Notes: generated by a model not told the origin, from the sequence alone. A stretch of DNA of 64,000 nt from Heliocidaris erythrogramma (GCA_025617745.1 CM046857.1:26444094-26508093); one strand, 5' to 3'. Positions 9,734-20,385 are shown, numbered from the stretch's first letter. Made by a program: numbers and translations.

Positions 9734-10827
9734 TTGAGATTTAACTGTCAAGACAAAGATTTTGTGCGTGTTGGCAAACAAAATAACTTACCTCAATTTT
9801 ATTTGGATCTATTAAGTGTTTGGGCATCCATTAGATTCATTGACTTATTAAAGGTAAAAGATATCGGAAATCAAATTATTTGGAATAATAGCAATATAAA
9901 ATATGATAACAAAATGTTGTTCTTCAAAAGATGGAGCGATATGGGAATCATAAGTGTTAAACAAGTAATAATAGATGGACGTTGGAAGGAAGTTAAAGGG
10001 ATACTCAACCCGCAGATTGTGGACGTTTTAATGCCGCGAGAGGGCACCGTGATCGTTACCTGATCATGCCGTTGCCCCGCGAGGCGCAAACCTCGGATAA
10101 ACTGGTCGCCGCACAAACATGCACGCTCCGCCTGAGCTCGAGCTCTCGTGCGAGATTCGGTCGGCTTCGTGCAGTCGAAATGTAATCCCACTTAGTCCAA
10201 CGGACGCGTTCGTCGCACAAACTTTGTGTACGAGTGAATGGGGCTTACGCAATCCTGACTTTCCCCATGGCCGCCCGGTGGCGTATCCCTTTAATGATAT
10301 TTTAAATGATTTTGAATCAAAAAATTTATTGTGTCATTTTTGAGCTATCAAAATTAAAAAAAATATTCCCGATAATTTGGTTAAATAAAACAAAAGATAG
10401 ACAGTTTGCGGAGTACAATTTGTTTGAAATTTCTACTGGCGATTTAATTAATATAAGAACTATGAAAGCCAAACATTACAATAATTTATTCACTGAGTTG
10501 AAACAGTTGGAACCATACTATTTTAATTATTGGATTGAGTGTTTGAAATTAAAGGATGATTTTGTATGGGATAAACTTATGTTCTTCAAATTTAAGTATA
10601 TAAAAGATAAAAAAATTGAGCAATTTAATTTCAAGCTTTTTCACAGAATACTACCGTCAAAAGACAATTTATTCAAATGGAATATTTTAAGTGATAACCA
10701 ATGTAATATATGTAATTGTCAAGATACAACAATGCATATGTTATTTGAATGCAAGAGAGTAAAGATCTTGTGGAAAATTATTGAACGAATGATTTTTTTA
10801 TATATATCAGAAAGAAGTAAAAGTTGA
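9734..10827 (+). pseudogene. LINE ORF2 C-terminal region
   Basis: Continuation of ORF2 (LPQFYLDLLSVWASI, then KLFHRILPSKDNLFKWN) ending in a cysteine-histidine motif CNICNCQDTTMHMLFEC, typical of the C-terminus of L1/Tx1-type ORF2 proteins. It is split by the GC-rich element at 9997-10290 and by a stop near 10341. The final non-coding 350 bases lead to the A-rich end at 11186. Confidence 0.75.
9997..10290. mobile_element. GC-rich MITE flanked by TTAA
   Basis: A 294-base GC-rich block inside the AT-rich LINE ORF2. It begins AGGGATAC, ends GTATCCCT and is flanked on both sides by TTAA (9993-9996, 10291-10294). Removing it with one TTAA leaves the LINE frame continuous across the site. TTAA duplication is typical of piggyBac and Kolobok transposons. 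It has no coding capacity. Confidence 0.7.
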
Positions 10828-11569
10828 TAATATTGTTATGATAATTGGATTCAATATCGCAGATGAAAAGAATTTCATGATTAATATCATTATAAATTTT
10901 GCACAATATGTTATTTATAAAGAATATGTTAATAATTCATGGAAAAAAACAAGAGCTAATGCTACGGCTAAAGCCATGTGGATAAATGTTAAGTTGGAAT
11001 TACGTTAATATCTGAGCTGTAAATTTATTCGTAAATACCATGATTTAAAGGCAATTGATCAAGTACTGCAGTATCTTTAACTTTTAATGTTATCAATGAT
11101 TTATTTTGGCTATGTAAATATTCTGTAAATATATGTTATTGATATATGAATAAAGTTCCTCGTAAGAGGTAAAAGAGAGAAAAATAAAAGTCATTCTTAA
11201 AGTCATTTCTACACAGATAATTATATTGATGAGTCTGATAGTAATCGATTGATTCATATACAAGTCTTAATTCAGCACGAAATATCTTACATCAACATAC
11301 AAATTTTCCCATTCATGGTCAAACAGCTAGCACTTCTAGTTTAGAAGATTGATGAAACAACTAGGTTTTAAATATATATTTATACAAACCTATCAAATTC
11401 GAGTAACTTTACAAAGTGAAGATTAGGAAAATAGGTAACGTGATTAAGTTTGATAAAATGATAAAATATTTCCAGTCATCGTAATGGAAAAGAGACTATC
11501 GCCAAGCAAAAGAATATCTAAATTGTAAGGCATTCACAATTCACCAACTTTCGTATTATTTTTATCCAG

Positions 11570-11686
11570 TTATTGATGACTGTGCTCCAACCAACCCGTG
11601 TATGAATGGAGGTACATGTAATGACGAAATCAATGCTTACACGTGTGATTGTATACCTGGCTTCTCTGGAGACGACTGTCAGATAA
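11570..11686 (+). CDS. EGF-like domain exon C2
   Basis: A 117-base phase 1-1 exon: [38 protein letters not shown]. Six cysteines, acceptor TATCCAG, donor GTAAGT after ATAA. It differs from C1 by very few residues and shares with it the first codon Val. Its upstream intron carries the same B-loss junction as C1's, so these two A-C blocks derive from one another. It fits the O-fucose consensus (CMNGGTC) but not the O-glucose consensus. Confidence 0.9.
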
Positions 11687-12296
11687 GTAAGTGTTTGGTG
11701 TAGCTAGTTTCTTTCTTCCATTGCTCGAAGTTCAAAGTTCACTTATCTACTCTCACCATGGAAAATACAAATTTACATTGTTAAAATACACATACAAAAC
11801 GTCTATGAAGGAAAAACGCACACTGTGATATGCCACATAAAGAATGTAGAGAAGCGGGTCATTGATCAGACATGTACTCCGTGTTTTGCTTCATCATAGG
11901 GTCTGGGTTGGGATTCCAATTTATTTTTAGGTTAGCTTTAAGATTAGCGTTGGGGTTAGGTAGAGTGTGTGGTCCAGAAGTAAAGTTAGGAATTCGGTTA
12001 GTGTAGGATATTGCCCGCGGAGCAATTTGTCGCTTGAACACGCATCGACATAGAATCCCGAAGGATCAGCTTAAAATATAAAAGGTTCTGATCCAGGATC
12101 TATCCCTTGAAACTAAAGTGGTATTAGGGAACTGATTTAGATTCTTCGACACACGCTCAGACAACAATAGCTAGGCTGTCAAATCCTCCTAATCTTTTTT
12201 AAATACTTAATTAAAATACTAACTTTAACCCTGCACCCGACTCTATATTCATACCTAACCCTAATCCAAACGTAAAGCCAAACAGCAACCCTAACG
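11687..12296 (+). other. Intron C2-A4, first part
   Basis: Homologous to 4626-5385 and 18008-18545, without the insertion seen at 5164. It contains the GATATTGCCCGCGG segment near 12007 and CCTAACCC-rich sequence near 12250. No other feature is seen. Confidence 0.65.
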
Positions 12297-12682
12297 ATGC
12301 CAGCCCTAATCCGGATTTTGTTTGGAATAGACGGATTTGATCCAGAACCGAGATTAAACCGTTTTTACGAACGTCGCTTCCACCTCGCTTTTCTTTCTTC
12401 TCCTCTCTCTACCTATCCAAACCTCTTTCTCTATTCCTCTATTCTCCATCTCTCTCTTTGTTATTTATTTACCTATCCGTCTTCCTCTCTGTCTCTATAT
12501 GTCTATCCCTTTTTTCTCCCGCTTTCTGTTACAATCACTCTCCCTGTCTATGTGTATCCCCTCCCAATCTCTCTCTCTTTCTCTCCCCTTATCTCCCCTT
12601 ATCTCTCTTTATCTCTCTTTCTCGCTCTCTATCTCTTTATTCCTTTCTCTGTTATTTGTCTCTTTCTATCTCTACCAAACAG
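12297..12682 (+). repeat. Leader and polypyrimidine tract before exon A4
   Basis: Fourth copy of the leader and TC-rich tract, joining the exon at CCAAACAG. Slight length differences between copies arise from expansion or loss of TCTC units. Confidence 0.75.
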
Positions 12683-12796
12683 ACATCATTAAGTGTGTAA
12701 GTGCACCATGTCAGAATGGAGGAACATGTAACGATGAGATCAATAGCTACACATGTAATTGTGCTGCTGGATGGACTGGTCTTAATTGTGATGTTG
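12683..12796 (+). CDS. EGF-like domain exon A4
   Basis: A 114-base phase 1-1 exon: [31 protein letters not shown]. Six cysteines. Two oddities set it apart: Glu before the first cysteine is replaced by Lys, which removes a calcium ligand position, and the donor is GTTAGT instead of GTAAGT. The acceptor is normal. O-glucose and O-fucose consensus motifs are kept. It heads the only block that still has A, B and C together. Confidence 0.88.
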
Positions 12797-13224
12797 GTTA
12801 GTGTCAAATCCTTTCCCATCAATAAATTAAAGTCATTCTTAAAGTCATTTATACACATATATATTGATGAGTCTGATATTAATCGATTGATTCATATACA
12901 AGTCTTCATTCAGCACGAAAAGTCTTAATAAACATCAACATACTACCAATGTCAAAATTGTAGAGTCACGAAAAGTAGTGAAAATCGTCTGTTTCCAACA
13001 CTACTAAATCTGCGCAGGTGATTGTGATATGTACATGTATTAAACCTAAGAGGTATAGGAATTGTAGCAGTTTGCAGGGAAAATGTAAAATATTATTTAT
13101 GTAGAACATGTGCAAGTTTTCAGATTGAGTAGGATGAGTCGTACCCACCATATTCTATCATAAATAACAATTCTCATTTGACGAAGTGATTATTTCTGTC
13201 ATTTTGTTTCTTTATATGTTTTAG
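12797..13224 (+). other. Intron A4-B2
   Basis: Homologous to the A1-B1 intron throughout, ending TTTTAG. No insertions. Nothing else is seen. Confidence 0.75.
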
Positions 13225-13341
13225 ATGTCAATGCATGTGCAAGTTGGCCGTGTTTGAATAATGGTATCTGTATCAACGGGATTGACTTATACGTGTGCTT
13301 CTGCACAGGCACAGGGTTCGAAGGACTGCGGTGTGAATTAA
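13225..13341 (+). CDS. EGF-like domain exon B2
   Basis: A 117-base phase 1-1 exon: [39 protein letters not shown]. Six cysteines, acceptor TTTTAG, donor GTATGC. Compared with B1, the residue before the first cysteine is Ala rather than Glu, weakening the calcium-binding signature. CASWPC still fits O-glucose, and CLNNGIC lacks an O-fucose acceptor. The next intron contains the large CACAGTG-ended insertion. Confidence 0.9.
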
Positions 13342-13975
13342 GTATGCAATCAATTCATTACATTATGCCGATTACACACACGAGGTGTTATTTTCCTGAC
13401 GTAGTATTACGTCAGTGACTGGCGCGGTCAGGCAAACTTGGCAAATGATGTAGCGTGGGCAACGGAAATTAACACGAGGCGTCTTTTGAATGACATAGCT
13501 TAGGACTGCGTCGCACAGTGGAGCCAGTCTGGCCCAAAGTGCGCCAAAATTCATATTCACTGAGTTTTACTTAAAATTTAAACTTAGATGATGGGTCTAT
13601 GGGTATTCAGACCCGTAGAATCCGATGAAAATATTTTTGAATACCTATGACGTCATTAAAATACCGATTTCTGATTGGCTGCCAAAATCCAGTGGAAAAT
13701 AGCATATTTCTCGTATTACAATGATTATCCTACTTTAGAAAATTGATAATGCGATCTCTACGCTTGTATATCAACAAGTGAAAACGGTTAACTTAAAGCT
13801 CAGACATATGGTACGTAGAGTGACTTAAAGGGGGGGGGGGGCGCCCTACTGGAAACTATTTATAATAATGAGAAATTTGCAATGTATGATGTCATTACTT
13901 GAAAGTAAACTTTGATAGTGCATATAATAATAAAGTAATAATATTCAGCTAACTGAAAAATTACACTATGAACAC

Positions 13976-14384
13976 GATGACAAAAGTGAGTGGACAAAAT
14001 ATACAGCTCCTCATTGTACCCTCCACAATTGTTCTGGTAGACAAAAGACCATCCCTTCATTGCTATTATGTAAAATAAGTAGAACAGGTGAATATGCATG
14101 TGACACCTGTTCTACATATTTTTATATAATAGCAATGAAGGTATGTTCTTTTGTCCACCAGAGCAAGTGTGGAAGGTACAATGAGGAGCTGTATATTTTG
14201 TCCGCTTCCAGGGGCAGATACAGGATTTTCAGAAAGGGGGGGGGGGCGCACACTGAGAAAGCCATCTAGGGGGTCCGGGGGCATACTTTGTCAGACAAAA
14301 CGGGGGGGCGCACGCTCCTTGCGCCCCCCCCCCCCCCCCCTCTGGATCCGCACCTGGCTTCTTTGTTCGCCATGTTCATAGTGT
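13976..14384. mobile_element. Palindromic element P, copy 2
   Basis: Two complementary arms, left 13976-14090 and right 14095-14384, meet at a centre where GAACAGGTG faces CACCTGTTC. The right arm is interrupted by the small hAT-like element at 14209-14356. Homologous to 1-171 and 52801-53065. It lies within the CACAGTG-ended insertion. Confidence 0.75.
14209..14356. mobile_element. hAT-like MITE with G-runs
   Basis: A 148-base element starting CAGGGGCAGATACAGG and ending GGATCCGCACCTG, with long G and C runs inside. It sits in the right arm of palindrome P and is flanked by GCTTC on both sides (a shortened duplication). It belongs with the CAGGGGCGGATCCAGG family seen at 55293 and 60380. 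Confidence 0.65.
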
Positions 14385-15834
14385 GAGTTATTAATTTTAT
14401 TTTTTTTAATGAAGTTTCTAAAAAATGAAAGAGCCTTGAGAACTTTGCGAAAGACAAGCGTACCTGTATCACTAAAATGTAACTCTGTAGGTACTATCGA
14501 GTTATCAAAATCCTAATACTGACTGATAAAGTCCATGCATATTTTAAGTCCTTTTGCTTTCAAAATTATATTGATTATAAACAACCGGTATGAAGTTTAA
14601 ACTACATGACTGTCATTAAAATAAATGAAAAACTAATTGCAAATAAGAAACATGCTTACATAAAAATATATCTTTTATAAAGATATACAGGTAGAGGAAT
14701 ACAGGTAGATAGATGAATAGATAGAGGGATGCGTGTATGAAAAGATAGATGGATATAATAGATAGATAGATGGGATACGTGTAGATAAAATAAATAATGC
14801 ACTCAAAAGGCGAGCTAAATCTTGCCTTTTGGACTTCATTTATTGTAGGAAAGAAACAAATTCTCTACAGTCCAGCGCATTTTTGAAAGAAGAGAAACTT
14901 CACATTGTTTGACAAGGGTGGGTCGTTTAAAGAATTTTGGCTTGGAAGCAAGCAATTGTTTATGTTATACAAAATAGGAGCATTACGGATATTGAAAATA
15001 TCAGATCTCCATCTTACCCTACATCATAACAGAAACTTATTCTATTTATATAAAAAATTAGCAATATCACAAACATGAACTATATTTACACTTAAAGGTT
15101 ATTAATAATAACAGGATAAGTCTTACCTTAAACGAAGAATAGAACAAAATAGAACAACTTCCTCGGGATATAACATTCTAAAAAGTTGAGCATGCCTTAG
15201 AATACTGAAAACCACTGAACATCTTTGGCATCAAAATAAAACTGCAATGTTTGATAAAAGAAATCAGATCAATTTAGGCACCCGCTTGATGTAAACATTT
15301 AAATCCTATCCACAGATTGTGATGAACATGCCGCCCCAGTCGCCCCTTCTCTTATAATTCTCTCTCTTTCTTTGATCTTTTTTTTTTTCTCTCTCTCTGT
15401 CCTTCTCCATCTCTCTCTATATTTTCTTTTTCTATCTCAGTTTTCGTTTTCTGTTATGTTTCCCTCCACTTTTTGTTTCCGAACTTCACTGAGGAAACTT
15501 GGGAATCTCTTCTTGGATGACGAGTGTTCTACCACTTAAGACTGGACTAAAGACTGAAATGCAATCCATATGTTAGGATATAAGTTGTTTTCTGACATGT
15601 CCCATCATCTAAAAAGGGCCAGAAGACTATTAAAGCTTATTTCGGTACTCATGTCAAAAAGCATATTTAGGCCTAACGTTTATATTCTTTGCTGTGTGTG
15701 CATTGCCTGCGCATTTTTATGAACACATGGCGCGCTTCTATCGCATATTATATGATTTAGGCAAAAGAAAGGGGCGAACATGCGGGTGGAAAATGGGTTC
15801 TTACTCAAAAAGTTGCAAAAAGTAGCAGGCAAAT

Positions 15835-16493
15835 GTGACCCGACGCCTCAAAACCTACAATAAGTCGCCAAAATTATTTTTTTGTTTTATACATTTTCAG
15901 AAAGTAGAGATTCTCTGCTTTCCAATGCTATGTCACTTGCCTAGTTTACTCAATGATAACACCTTTAAATATCACATTTAGAATCAGTATGTAACCAGCA
16001 ATCAATAACTCCTATTCAGAGAAAATGGCCATTTAAGTTCGGAACAAAAGAGTGCTAAACCTTCGCTCTGTATGTGCGGCCAAGTAAAACTGGGTATTCA
16101 AATGTCCATATAAACTGGTATGAAGGGATTATCAGATTAGGCTGAATTTTGGCACACTGCTCCAAGAGGACCTATTCATTACTCACTCCAAAAATCAATT
16201 TAATACCTTTAGAGGTAAAGTAGTAATTTGGCATTGAATGAAAGTATTACAAAAGCTCTCCAAACATTCATTAGCTCGACAGGTGAAAAAAAGGAGTCAT
16301 TTTAAAATGCCCCCAAAACATATTTCTAAGTCGAATTACGACTCACAAACTTGAGACATAATAGAATGATAATTAAACTACCCATTTCTATCAAAAACAA
16401 AAAATCGACTGATTCAAGCAAATTTACTATTTTTGGCTGTTTGCTACGTTGTGGTCCGTGCGACTTATTGTAGGTTTTGAGGCGGCGGGTCAC
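15835..16493. mobile_element. MITE with GTGACCCG ends
   Basis: A 659-base element with inverted ends of about 32 bases (GTGACCCGACGCCTCAAAAC at the left, complement at 16462-16493) and AAAT on both sides. It is nested in the 13514-16977 insertion. Family unknown; no coding capacity. Confidence 0.65.
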
Positions 16494-16982
16494 AAATTTG
16501 GTATCAGTGTAAAGCATGAACTATGAGAAAGACGATCATGATATTTTCAGCGCGGAAATCGACGGAAATTTTGACCATCTTTGGGCATGAAAAAAAAAAT
16601 GCTATTTTCCCCCCAATATTTTGTGTTTCATCCAAACTTACTTTCGAGAGGAATAAGAGTTCGCCTGCAAACTCTATCATTATTTAAAATAACTATTCTG
16701 AAATAAGCATGTTCAATTTGAAGTGCATTAAACAACCCGTTTGGCGAAAACCTTTAATAAAACGCAGTATTGCATTTTACACAATGCATAACAAATAATC
16801 AAAGTTTCGGGTCTTTTAAAATAAAAATGACCCACTTAAAATTAATTTCAAGAAGAAATGCTGCTCAGGGGTGTTCTACACATTGTAATCTTTGCATAGA
16901 ACGTAAAAAAAAATAATTCTGTTTCATTGACCAAACCCCTATTTTGGCGCACTTTTGCTCACACCTGGCCCACTGTGCGTCG

Positions 16983-17890
16983 GTGCCTGTTCCGGTCTTT
17001 GACGGGTCATGTGACAGTCTATAAAGATATTGCAATATGACCAGGGCAATATTGTGTTGAATTACTGGTGTACGGGCTATAAATTGCCTTCCGTCACAGG
17101 CTAGATTAGCGTACGTAATAACGCAATGTAAATGATGCCTCGTGTGAAACGGGATTATCACTTATTTCAAGTGTTTAGGAATTACATGTAATTATTATTT
17201 TGTTATCCTTTTGTGTGGTGGAATTTCAAAGACATGAATTAATGTTTCTCCATGCAAGTCTTTTAGACGTATTCATGTAAATGTGCTGCAACATTTGTTT
17301 GTACATTGGGCAATTAATTGTGACTAAAGCCTATAAGATATCAACAGACAACTGTTGACAGCCTGTCATACCATCATTCCCTGCAAGGAGAGTCTGAGAT
17401 AAGCCAATCACATTGCTTTGCTGCCGCTCAAAAAATGTTCAACATTTATTTTTTTAATATAAAAAAACAAAATAGGCTTCGTATGACCTGAAACCAACAA
17501 ATAACTTCTTCAGCACTGCAATGAATGAATTCACTTGTAACAGAGAAAGGCGACTACATGGCAAAGAGAAGCGACTATATCTCAAAACCAGACTCCATCA
17601 TGTACATTTTCTAATGCTCGGCGAAAACGTCATACTCGCAAATGTTCCCATCCATCGTCAAAACAGCTAGCATTTGTAGTTTAGAAGATTGATGAAACAA
17701 CTAGGTTTTACAGACAGATATCAAATTCGAGTAACTTTACAAAGTGAACGTTAGGAAAATAGGTAACTTGATTAAGTTTGATAAATTATAAAATATTTCA
17801 AGTCATTGTAATGGACAAGAGACTAGCAAAAGAATATCTAAATTGTTAGGCATTCACAATTGACCAACTTTCGTATTATTTTTTATCCAG
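16983..17890 (+). other. Second part of intron B2-C3
   Basis: Homologous to 2408-3060 up to about 17640, then to the ends of the A2-C1 and A3-C2 introns. The acceptor of C3 is TATCCAG. No further element is seen. Confidence 0.7.
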
Positions 17891-18007
17891 ATATTGATGA
17901 CTGTGGTCCAACCAACCCGTGTATGAATGGAGGTACATGTAATGACGAAATCAATGCTTACACGTGTGATTGTATACCTGGCTTCTCCGGAGACGACTGT
18001 CAGATAA
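17891..18007 (+). CDS. EGF-like domain exon C3
   Basis: A 117-base phase 1-1 exon: [38 protein letters not shown]. Six cysteines. The split first codon gives Asp or Asn (as against Val in C1 and C2), so it keeps an acidic D-I-D-D motif close to the calcium-binding consensus. Acceptor TATCCAG, donor GTAAGT. It is the C exon of the block that still has B, so it probably resembles the ancestral C most closely. Confidence 0.9.
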
Positions 18008-18545
18008 GTAAGTGTTTGGTGTAGCTGGTTTCTTTCTTCCATTGTTCGAAGTTCAAAGTTCACTTATCTACTCTCACCATGGAAAATACAAATTTACATT
18101 GTTAAAATACACATACAAAACGTCTATGAAGGAAAGACGCACTCTGTGATATGCCACATAAAGAATGTAGAGAAGCGGGGCATTGATCAGACATGTACTC
18201 CGTGTTTTGCTTCGTAAAAGACATTGGGTCCGGGTTGGGATTACAATTCAGAAGTAAAGTTAGGAATTCGGTTAGTGTAGGATATTGCCCGCGGAGCAAT
18301 TTGTCGCTTGAACACGCATCGACATAGAATCCCGAAGGATCAGCTTAAAATAAAAGTGATTCTTATGCAAGATCTATCCCTCGAATCTGTGGTTTTAGTA
18401 AACTGATTTGGATTTTTCGACACATGCTCAGACAACAATAGCTGGGCTGTTAAATCCTGATCCTTAACACTAACTTCAATCCTGGACCCAACTCTACACT
18501 TAAACCTAACCCTAATCCAAACGTAAAGCCCAACAGCAACCCTAA
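18008..18545 (+). other. Intron C3-A5, first part
   Basis: Homologous to the post-C1 and post-C2 introns with a small internal deletion near 18245. It contains GATATTGCCCGCGG near 18280 and CCTAACCC-like motifs near 18510. Nothing else is recognised. Confidence 0.65.
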
Positions 18546-18861
18546 CCATACTAGCCCTAATCTGGAGCTTGTTCGGACCACCCGGATTTGATCCAGAACC
18601 GAGATTAACGTCGCGTCTCACTCGGCTTTCTCTCTCTCTACCTACCTATCCAAACTTTTCTTTCACTTTCCCTCCATTCTCCATCTCTCTTTTTCTCTCT
18701 ATTTGTCTATCTGTCTTCCTCGTTAGCTTTATATTTCTATCCTCTTTTTTCCCTCTTTTTATTATCGCTATCTTTGTGTATCCCCCACTCAATCTCTCTC
18801 TCTCTTTCTCTTTCTCTCTCCCTCTCTCTGTCATATATCTCTTTCTATCTCTACCAAACAG
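18546..18861 (+). repeat. Leader and polypyrimidine tract before exon A5
   Basis: The fifth and most diverged copy of the leader and TC-rich block, joining exon A5 at CCAAACAG. Confidence 0.7.
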
Positions 18862-18975
18862 ACATCAACGAGTGTGTAAGCACACCATGTCAGAATGGAG
18901 GTACATGTAACGATAAGATCAACAGCTACTCATGTAACTGTGCTGCTGGGTGGATTGGTCTTAATTGTGATGTTG
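18862..18975 (+). CDS. EGF-like domain exon A5
   Basis: A 114-base phase 1-1 exon: [31 protein letters not shown]. Six cysteines, acceptor CAAACAG, donor TTG then GTAAGT. It is the only A exon with the full calcium-binding start D-I-N-E; the others have Ile in place of Asn. It is the most diverged A copy and may preserve the ancestral state. O-glucose (CVSTPC) and O-fucose motifs are present. It joins exon D in frame. Confidence 0.9.
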
Positions 18976-19175
18976 GTAAGTGTCAATTCCTTCCCCATCA
19001 TTAATACTCATTCTCATCGGAATTGTTGAAGGTGAATTCTTAAATTGTAAGGAATTTCAGAAAAAAGAAACTTCCCGTAACTGAAAGATAATGATCAAAC
19101 TTAATTTAAGGGGAATCAGTGTTCCGTTTCATTAAGAATAATACATTTTAAATAGTTACATGTGTATAACCACTG

Positions 19176-19711
19176 AAAGGGCAATCCAACCTTCGTGATA
19201 AGTTGATTTGTGTGAAAGCGGAAAATTAAGAAAAACAGGATCGTGAATGTTTGAGAGCAATCGGACAAGGAATAAGAAAGTTATGAATGTTTGAAAAATG
19301 AGATCACTACATCTATGCAAATCTCAAAATTGGCAATTTGGTCAGTCGATTGTGACATACTTGTGGACAACTCTCCCGTTTGTGGTACACAAAAATATAA
19401 TTAATTTGCAGTTTTCTCCGAAGCGCCTTTACCCGAGGGGCAGTACTCAAAATATATTGGAGATCGCTTTTGCATTGGTATAGGTCCTCATGAAAGAAAA
19501 AAAAATCCTGAGTAATAAGCAACTACATACATCACAGTGATGTTACCTAATCGGCCAATTTGAAATTCCCATATGTATAGTGATTACAAATTTTAAAAAT
19601 TTATAACTTCCTTATTGTTTGTCCGATTTCGTTCAAACTTTCACCAATCTGATTCTCTGATTTTTCCTCTTTCATTCAGAGCAACTTGCCATTAAGGTTG
19701 GATTTCCCTTT
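19176..19711. mobile_element. Long inverted-repeat MITE (AAAGGG ends)
   Basis: Arms of about 120 bases: the left starts AAAGGGCAATCCAACCTT, the right ends AAGGTTGGATTTCCCTTT. Inner parts match through CGGACAA and AAGTTAT segments. Relatives occur at 35429-35640 and, as one arm, at 48153-48345. No coding capacity; the target duplication is not clear. Confidence 0.65.
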
Positions 19712-19875
19712 GATGGTACGTTAGCACTGGTCACATAATTACCCCGGGCTTGGGATTCAGTGGTTATCCCGCACATTCAGCGCAAGCTCTCCACGTCCCT
19801 GGGGAGCATTCAAAGCCAGACACAATTTTACAGGCACACACACGCATACCCAACTACACTGACGTTTGAATCCTA

Positions 19876-20385
19876 CACTCTAAAAACTTAAGTGCTGTTT
19901 TCAGCACCAGGACGGCTGAATTTAGCACTTTCTGAGAGCTTGCATAGGGACTGCACTCAGAGTGCTATTGGAATGCACACAGCGTGCTATTTCAGCACTT
20001 TCACGGGAGCTGGACCGGCTCCTTAAACTGCTAAACATTCATTAAAAAAAAACTGGAACCAGGTTCCGCTGATCGAGAATTGCTGGCATTACCGCTAGAC
20101 TTACATCGTACGATTTAGAGCAGATGATATTGTTATATAGTGAATTTACCACACCACATAGTTCATGTTAGCTACTTGACTCCCATGACTAAACTGGATT
20201 GCAAAAAGCTTTCGTTAGTCTATCGGTAACGTCAGCGCCTCTCAATCAGCGGAACCTGGTTCGAGGCTCGCCACGGTCACATTCTTTTTTTGCTGGTAAA
20301 TTAGCACACTACAAGTGCTAAAACAGCATTTCAGGTGCAGTCACTATACGTGCACCGAAAAAGTAGCACTTCAGTTTTTACAGTG
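19876..20385. mobile_element. Foldback MITE with TA target site
   Basis: A 510-base element with ends CACTCTAAAAACTTAAGTG and CACTTCAGTTTTTACAGTG, flanked by TA on both sides as in Tc1/mariner elements. A second inner pair of inverted repeats (GAACCAGGTTCCGCTGAT near 20056, complement near 20245) lies inside, and the right inner copy resembles a tRNA B box (GGTTCGAGGCTC). Confidence 0.65.

Larger units (their letters stand above)
5925..11186 (+). mobile_element. Tx1/L1-like LINE retrotransposon, decayed
   Basis: A 5.26-kb insertion flanked by direct repeats AAAGTCATTCTTA (5912-5924 and 11187-11199); the A2-C1 intron near 4132 is the exact empty site. It carries an ORF1 remnant, an APE-type endonuclease, a reverse transcriptase with YADD and a C-terminal CCHC motif, then an A-rich tail. 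Stops, frameshifts and a missing endonuclease N-terminus make it dead. Two younger elements sit inside it (6013-6432 and 9997-10290). It is AT-rich compared with the introns. Confidence 0.88.
13514..16977. mobile_element. Transib-like (RSS-ended) non-autonomous transposon
   Basis: A 3464-base insertion with imperfect inverted ends of about 40 bases, both starting CACAGTGG and both containing AAAGTGCGCCAAAAT. It is flanked by CGTCG (13509-13513, 16978-16982). The paralogous site near 2401 reads CTGCGTCAGTGCC and is empty. CACAGTG is the RAG recombination-signal heptamer, and a 5-base GC-rich duplication is the Transib/RAG hallmark. Reading the ends one base earlier would give a 3-base duplication instead; an 8-base hAT duplication does not fit. 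No transposase is seen. Three other elements are nested inside. Confidence 0.65.

Noticed and set aside
13514-16977. hAT origin for the CACAGTGG-ended insertion (CAGTGG ends)
   Set aside because: The 8 bases beside CAGTGG do not match on the two sides, whereas CGTCG beside CACAGTGG matches exactly.
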